A stretch of 64,000 nucleotides of DNA, from NCBI GenBank assembly GCA_949126835.1, contig OX421506.1, positions 20,222,926 through 20,286,925 on the forward strand. Reading direction: 5' to 3'. The notes beneath the pieces were generated by a model. The model did not search any database, was not told the DNA's origin, and saw only the letters and a program-made list of their open reading frames with translations. Position numbers and translations under genes: made by a program. The DNA is from Anisus vortex. Taxonomy: Eukaryota; Mollusca; Gastropoda; Planorbidae. Every line of letters begins with the position of its first letter. Positions within the stretch are counted from its first letter, which is position 1. Positions 59,101-64,000 of the stretch are shown piece by piece.

Positions 59101-61586
59101 AACTTGTGGCTTTTTGTGTATGGTGACAAACAAGACTAGACAACATATATTGGGCCATTTGATAACCCATTCATAAATAAATCAACCAAAAAAAACAACA
59201 TTAAAATGGAAATGGACTTGCGTATATTCCAGTGCGAGACACTGCATGTGAGATCAATACAGTGACAATTTTTCTGCACTTTAACCAGGGGTTGTATGTA
59301 CTGTAATGATTGATGACTACTTTAAAAGTTATCTTGTCTAGCAGAAAGAAATCCCTTTAAAAATATTTATTTTAAATGCCCAAAAAAGTTAAATTAAGGA
59401 ATCCTTAAATGTCGTCATGTTTTTATTCTAAAATTATTCTATGGGTACTTCATACAAACATTGGTTTATATATATTTAGACTTTCAGCCATTAAGGTATT
59501 TCACTTATTCTGGCATAAATACTTTGTGCATTCTATAGAGTTCGTAAATTTTGTGTAAAGCTTGTGAATTTAGTAGTTACATCATATCTAGTCGAAGTGG
59601 TCGACCTCTTTCAATATGGGCAAGGAAAGATAGATTTAGGAACTCTTTTGTTCCACTATCAGTGAGGATCTTTCAAAAGAATCATCAGTCAGCTAGGAAA
59701 TACAATAGCTGACTCCTAAATGATACTTTCTCTTGTATGATAAATGGTATGATAGTGTGTGCGAACGTCTATTGTGCTTGAGTACAAATGGTTCTTTAAT
59801 ATTGTTTTGGGTACCAGCATGCTGAAAGACAAAATGTATGTAATCAAGTCAAATTTCCATTTATTTGGATCAATAAAGTAATCTTATCTTAAATTTTGTG
59901 TAAAATTTGTGAATTTCGAAATGATTTTAGAGTAAGAACTGTATAATATCTTTAGACTTAGTGTTTTAGGTAGATACTATCTGATAGTGACTGTGATTGA
60001 AATTGTTTTTTGTCTCCAGGTGTCTAGAGAGTCACTGGTTTACCTGGGTGGCCCAGTCCAACCATGTCCCCATGGACATAGACCATGACCAGGCTATGCC
60101 TTGGCTGCCCCTGCAGATGAAAGCCACCTGTAATGTTGAGCAGAGTTTATTCAATGACTGGTTCACTGGACATCTTAACTTTCAAATTGAGCACCAGTAA
60201 GTTTTTCTTATGCAAGTCATTCTCTATTCAACTGTATGTTACATGTTCAGTTTCATGTAATAATTCTTTAACAGTTTTATATTTATTTATTTGATATTTA
60301 TTTATATCGTTTTCAGTTGTATGTTTTTTTTCTTCAAATTTTACAGTAATCTAATTTGTATAAAAATATATTTAAATTTACCACACACTAGAGATAAAAG
60401 TTAGCTGTGATATAGCAAGAGTTAGTTGTTAATATCAATTTAAAATATGTTAGAATTTGGCTGGTTTATATGTAATGAAAATATAGTATTTTTGTATTTT
60501 AAATTCACAAATGATAAAATTAATTTAAAAAAAAAAAAAAAAATTAAACAATACAAATTATAAATATATAGAGCATTATTTGGGAACAAAAATAGTTGAA
60601 TTGTGCTTAACATTGATCCTGCTGTTTTAAGAATAGATCTTAGATGACAGTTGCTTTGTGTAGGTTTGTGACCAGATAAATTTGTGTTTTCCTTCCAGCC
60701 TGTTCCCTACAATGCCCAGACACAACCTGTATAAAATTGCCCCACTGGTGAAGTCTGTGTGTGAGAAGAATGGCATCTCTTATCAAGTGAAACCATTGAG
60801 CACAGCTTTTGCAGACATTGTCAGGTGATTTACAACGTTCTTCATTTTCTTTTTTTTTTTATGTTCAAGTCACAACCAATAAAACAATGCACAGCATTGA
60901 AAGCACACAGACACATGTAGTGTAAGAAGAATTCATATGAGTTGGTAAAGTTTGGCAATTTTGCTATAATGGATGAAGCAGCAAGAACAAATTTGTCATT
61001 ACTGTTGCCCTTAGCTTATGATCAAATTTTTATTAAAACTTAAAATTATCTTATAGTTCTTTTTACCAGTTGTAAAAAAAATCCACAAATGATCAATTTG
61101 GACAACTGATGCACACTACCGGTTAATGTTAAGACAATCTTTACAAATTCCAGTTTAGTAAATGTTGGTTTGTGACTTATTCATGAAGTACTGGAAAGGG
61201 GTACGGTGGGCTAGTGGCAGCACGCTCCACTTTTTTTTTTTCATTGACTGGAGGGTGCCCCCGAGTCTACCCATCTCTGATGGGTACTTGACTTTAGTTA
61301 TGGTAAAGTAAAGGTGGGTGGTCATTGTGCTGGCCACACATCCCCTAGTATGCAGTAGCCACAGATACTGGTGAACGCTGCTTCACCAGCCCTATGATCA
61401 GTTTGGTCCAAGTACTTTATTTTTTTTTACTGGAAATGTTTGGGAAAAAAGTTTGTGAATTTTTCAAATGATTTTAGAAAGTAATAACCCTGTGTAACAT
61501 TCTTTTTGTTTATGTTTTTCCTCAGATCATTGAAACACTCTGGTGAACTCTGGTATTCTACTTATCAAGCTTACCATGCCTCATGA
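44155..61586 (+). CDS. FADS: Front-end fatty acyl-CoA desaturase (FADS family), 11 coding exons
   Basis: Introduces a double bond between an existing one and the carboxyl end of polyunsaturated acyl chains, at the ER membrane, with electrons from its fused cytochrome b5. Exons: 44155-44361, 44978-45124, 45612-45758, 54307-54408 (or 50526-50627), 56518-56577, 57116-57242, 57705-57781, 58635-58732, 60020-60196, 60699-60824, 61526-61586; 1329 nt, 442 residues plus TGA, the normal family length. All junctions are GT-AG with matching phase. Seen: b5 heme motif HPGG (53-56); histidine box I HDFGH (175-179); box II HYQHH (212-216); box III QIEHH (377-381), whose leading Gln marks front-end desaturases; hydrophobic segments in exons 3, 7 and 8. 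Whether it is a delta-5, -6 or -8 enzyme cannot be read from this sequence. Confidence 0.94.
44523..44615. mobile_element. hAT-type MITE, 93 bp, in desaturase intron 1
   Basis: Perfect 15-bp terminal inverted repeat CAGGGCTGTGGAGTC and a perfect 8-bp target duplication TACAAGAG (44515-44522 and 44616-44623). Internal CCGACTC repeats. Probably one of the youngest MITEs here. Confidence 0.9.
45155..45405 (+). repeat. SINE copy, diverged, in desaturase intron 2
   Basis: Has GATGGTCTAGCAGTGGCAAA, a decayed B box (GTTTCAAATCC), GGGTACCTGACATTAGTTGG, GTAAAGGTGACTGCC and CACTTCACTAGCC in the SINE family order. Confidence 0.65.
45807..48541 (+). mobile_element. DNA transposon, 2735 bp, 8-bp target duplication, long inverted repeats
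   Basis: Begins TAGGGTGTCCCA and ends with its inverse TGGGACACCCTA-like sequence (TTGGGACACCCTA). It is flanked by a perfect 8-bp repeat TTGTATAT (45799-45806 and 48542-48549). The inverted similarity continues inward for roughly 150 bp at each end: GTGTCTCACCCC and TTTAGAGGTCCCCCAAGAG occur near both ends in inverse orientation. It lies only 48 bp beyond the exon 3 donor of the desaturase. The transposase looks hAT-like, but such long inverted repeats are atypical for hAT. Confidence 0.9.
46207..48063 (+). pseudogene. Transposase, one frame broken by four stops
   Basis: All pieces lie in the same reading frame, interrupted only by TGA at 46552, TGA at 46966, TAG at 47290 and TGA at 47455, with no frameshift, so inactivation looks recent. 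Motifs in order: an acidic Ser-rich N-terminal part; [84 protein letters not shown]. The Asp residues, the Cys-x2-His-type motif and the Arg-Trp motif fit the order expected of a hAT-like RNase H-fold transposase. The true N-terminus is uncertain. Confidence 0.8.
48624..48811. mobile_element. hAT-type MITE, 188 bp, probable
   Basis: Ends CAGAAGTGGGCTA and (opposite strand) CAGGGGTCGGCAA, with subterminal GGCACAC and GTGTGCC. 8-bp flanks TATTAGTT and CATTAGAT match at 6 of 8, so it is older than the 44.5- and 34.5-kb copies. Located in the desaturase intron. Confidence 0.65.
48820..50525. other. Desaturase intron, no other feature
   Basis: AT-rich intronic sequence with a TG run near 49950 and a 17-C run at 50243-50259. 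I looked for further copies of the HDxGH exon here and found none. Confidence 0.4.
50526..50627 (+). CDS. FADS: Alternative desaturase exon 4B (second histidine box I)
   Basis: 102 nt, phase 0 at both ends, preceded by CTCTAAG and followed by GTACAG. It encodes a 34-residue segment with [12 protein letters not shown] and ending MGMMK. It aligns without gaps to exon 4A (54307-54408): 17 of 34 residues are identical, including both Trp-x-Gln-His-Asp and Gly-His of histidine box I. The open frame, splice sites and conservation of structural residues argue for a used exon. It can replace exon 4A without changing frame. Its acceptor has a weak pyrimidine tract, unlike exon 4A. Use is inferred, not shown. 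Confidence 0.85.
50628..54306. other. Intron between the two alternative desaturase exons
   Basis: About 3.7 kb without another exon that I can support. Near 53160-53235 there is a small tandem repeat (units of about 27 bp with ATTTATTGAAATGACACAAT). Confidence 0.4.
54307..54408 (+). CDS. FADS: Desaturase exon 4A (canonical histidine box I)
   Basis: 102 nt, phase 0 at both ends. The acceptor follows a long T/C tract (TTGTCTCTTCTCTGTCTAG) and the donor is GTAATG. It encodes [13 protein letters not shown] and ends VGIIK, close to the usual animal FADS1/FADS2 sequence. This is the default partner of exons 3 and 5; compare exon 4B. Confidence 0.92.
54409..56517. other. Desaturase intron, no other feature
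   Basis: AT-rich. Near 54940-55070 a motif AAATTTAATCTA-TTAGTTAGTATATAAT recurs three times as a loose direct repeat. No exon seen. Confidence 0.4.
58105..58170 (-). mobile_element. LINE 3' tail, minus orientation
   Basis: TATCTTATACATTACAG followed by CGCTCCTTCTATAAAGAAG is the reverse complement of the 3' noncoding end of the LINE fragment at 27540-27835. It is a short 5'-truncated copy in a desaturase intron. Confidence 0.65.
58787..59045 (+). repeat. SINE copy, near full length
   Basis: Starts GGGGCACGGTAGCCGAGAGG with a perfect A box (TAGCCGAGAGG). It then has GGTGAATCC in the B-box position, the core GATGGGTACCTGACCTTAG and the end GCTTCACCGGCTCAATGGATC. Located in a desaturase intron. 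Confidence 0.85.
59585..59895 (+). mobile_element. LINE 3' end
   Basis: Translation reads [19 protein letters not shown] and soon reaches a stop, as in the C-terminus of LINE pol proteins. It is followed by TTTGGATCAATAAAGTAATC and an ATCTTATCTTA tail. It lies just upstream of desaturase exon 9. Confidence 0.62.
61200..61430 (+). repeat. SINE copy
   Basis: GGGGTACGGTGGGCTAGTGG head, a region where the B box is replaced by a T tract, core CTCTGATGGGTACTTGAC, end GCTTCACCAGCCCTATGATC then GGTCCAAGTACTTTA. Lies in the last desaturase intron. Confidence 0.8.
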
Positions 61587-62760
61587 TTTCCTAAAGTATA
61601 CTTAAACAATGTTCCATGTGTAAACATTCAAAGTTTTTTTCTTTAGTGTCTCTCTCTCTCCTTTTTTCTATCTAATTGCTAGTTTCCTCCTCATTATGTT
61701 GACTACGGAAGGAGTTTAATAAACTACATTTCAATGAAGATGAGCTTTTTTTTTCTCAAAAAATTGTTTTTTTGTATGTTAGTTTAGAAAACGTATGGTA
61801 TTTACTCAAAGGCTTTCACATAAATGTTCTATCCATCAGACCTTGTTTGATGATTGCTGATGATTGGTTTAAAATGAGTCCGGTCATTAAAACGTGGGGA
61901 GCTTTTTTGGATAAATCTTGAAATTTCTCTACAAAACTTTTAACAATAAAAGACTAAAAAAAAAAACCCCATAAACTTGTAACTTGGCAGTTCATTGCAT
62001 TATAATGGCAGTTGTAATTGCATTTAAGTAACTTGGCTATCATTAATTAATTTATTTTGTTTAAAGGTGCAATCCAATATTTGTGCTGCTTTTTTTTCCC
62101 CTTCTTTTGCAAATGTTGATGTACAATTGGGCTTAAAAGATCTAGAGATCCTCTGAATATATTTTTCTATTGATACTAATATTTGAAAAACAAATTGAAA
62201 AAAAGGTTCTCATGTTCATTTTCTTTATTATTTTTTTTATTATAAAAAAAAACTTTTATTGTTAAAAATAAATTGAACTTTTTTTTTTCTGTCTATTCAA
62301 GTTGTCAATTACATTTACAGTGCATTTATTTTAAAAACAAATAAGGCTATCAATATGTGTGTAATGTACAAAAACAATTTTTGTGTCAATGTTTAATTAA
62401 AGATCAAGTTTTTTTTGGAGTGTTTGAATTCACTGCACAAGAGAAAGTACTGTTGTTCTTATTTAATAAATGATATAATAAATAATAACTTTTGTACTTT
62501 TTTTCTTCCCTTTCAAACGCTATTAAAATTTAACAAAAAATAGATGTATTGAGTACTTTATGTAATGAAATGGATTTTTAGTTAACATTGAACTTGTAAT
62601 TGTTCAGCATGCAGCATTAGATTTTAATATCCAGCAAACAAAAAAAAAAAAGCTGACTTAAATTTATACCATCATTATTGCATGCTTTGTTCACTTGATT
62701 GCATGTGTTGTCCACTAGCTTATTGGTTAACAAGTGAGGTTAACTTATGGCCCCACTTTA
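61587..62760 (+). other. Probable desaturase 3' UTR and flank
   Basis: AT-rich. The first AATAAA after the stop is at 61718-61723; others are near 61946, 62266 and 62466. The true cleavage site cannot be chosen from sequence alone. Confidence 0.45.
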
Positions 62761-62764
62761 TATG

Positions 62765-63265
62765 TAATCATGAAAATGAGTGTATGCCCCGAGTACTGAT
62801 AGATTAGCCATTAAATGTAATCATGAAGATGAGTGTATGCCTCGAGTACTGTTAGATTAGCCCCACTAAATGTAATCATGAAGTAGAGTGTAAGCCTCGA
62901 GTACTGATAGATTAGCCACTAAATGTAATCATGAAGATGAGTGTATGCCTCAAGTACTGATAGATAGCCCCACTAATTGTAATCATGAAGTAGAGTGTAT
63001 GCCTCGAGTACTGATAGATTAGCCACTAAATGTAATCATGAAGATGAGTGTATGCCTCAAGTACTGATAGATTAACCCCACTAAATGTAATCATGAAGAT
63101 GAGTGTATGCCTCAAGTACTGATAGATGAACCCCACTAAATGTAATCATGAAGATGAGTGTATGCCTTGAGTATTGAATGGATAACTTAGCCCACAACAA
63201 GTAATCACTGATACTGATAGCTTAGCCCCACTACATGTAATCATGAGAATGAGTGTATTGAAAGT
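62765..63265. repeat. 53-55-bp minisatellite, about 9 copies
   Basis: Units begin TAATCATGAAGATGAGTG at 62765, 62818, 62873, 62926, 62980, 63033, 63088 and 63143, with a last clear one at 63236. Spacing tends to alternate between 53 and 55 bp because units end in either GCCACTAAATG or GCCCCACTAAATG, which suggests a two-unit higher-order repeat. Confidence 0.9.
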
Positions 63266-63269
63266 GGTA

Positions 63270-64000
63270 CCTTTCCTTGTTTGTTAGTGCATTCTGTATT
63301 ATGGACATGTGTTGACTGCCTGCCTTTAATCTACTGTATATTAATCTACTGTATAATCTACATCAAACATATAACCATACAGTTGTCTAGTAAGCTGCCA
63401 ATGTACAATTGCAAATAGAGATGTGTTAAGTATTGTTACTCATCAGAGCCATTGACCTTTGAGTAGCTAAAAAAAAAGCTTTTGTCAGGGTAGAACTTGA
63501 TTCTATATGTGTGTGTATGTTTATTTCATTTTTATTGGTTTCAACAATGCAGTGAAATTAGTGAGTTGATACATAAAGGATTGATTATTGTACTAATTTT
63601 TTAAACTAGTTTACAATAGGTATTAATTTTTTTTAAATTATAAAGTGAGTTACTTTTTTTTCCCTCTGTGAAGTTTTAAAACTGAATGTGTCAAACAAAT
63701 ATTTCGTTATTCTCAGCTGTGCTAGGTAGTTTTTGTATTTAAACAGTTGTACATGCTCGCTGTGAATGAAGTGGGAGCACAAATATCAAAGCATAAAAGG
63801 ACACAAAGATTGGTTAGCTTCAAGTTTACATTAGTCTGTGTGGGTAATCTAATAACCAAAAAAAATTTACAAGTTTATCCCTTGGTAATTATGGGGTAAT
63901 AAAGTTGTGTTAATTTTTTCTTTAAATTGTGCATGCAATATTGGCCTTGCAAGCTTTTATTTAAAACTATCCAAACAAGGGATATGCAAACTTTCCTCAC
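63270..64000. other. Intergenic, no gene seen
   Basis: No supported exon or well-defined repeat to the window end. Confidence 0.35.

Overview
The window is animal nuclear DNA, AT-rich and repeat-rich. Both host genes have many short exons with GT-AG introns. A lophotrochozoan, most likely a gastropod mollusc, is my best guess from the gene content, a tRNA-derived SINE family and the types of LINE, hAT and Ty3/gypsy remnants. This is inference, not proof.

Layout. (1) Positions 617-14548, minus strand: a 17-exon gene of the NBR1/p62 family of selective-autophagy receptors (PB1, ZZ finger, LIR-like motif, coiled coil, UBA). Joining the exons gives 4029 nt in one open frame (1342 residues). No NBR1-type four-tryptophan (FW) domain is visible. 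(2) Positions 15645-22809: a complete LTR retrotransposon with apparently identical 599-bp LTRs, a 4-bp target duplication and one intact 1607-codon gag-pol frame. Its domain order is protease, integrase, RT, RNase H, like Ty1/copia, although the enzymes are Ty3/gypsy type (Gmr1-like arrangement). (3) Positions 22814-43900: no host gene that I can support. It holds LINE, SINE and hAT remnants, hAT-type MITEs with 8-bp target duplications, a GATA/GACA microsatellite and a 32-bp tandem array. (4) Positions 44155-61586, plus strand: an 11-exon front-end fatty acyl desaturase (cytochrome b5 plus three histidine boxes, 442 residues). Its large intron holds a second full-size version of the exon carrying histidine box I. 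The two versions (50526-50627 and 54307-54408) have the same length and phase and share 17 of 34 residues. This is a strong candidate for a mutually exclusive exon pair that would make two desaturase isoforms from one gene.

The desaturase introns also contain a 2.7-kb DNA transposon with 8-bp target duplications and unusually long inverted repeats. Its single transposase frame is broken only by four stop codons.

The two host genes have no evident functional link: one acts in autophagy receptor assembly, the other in lipid desaturation at the ER. Exon boundaries were set by hand from splice consensus, reading phase and family resemblance. No alignment or expression data were used.
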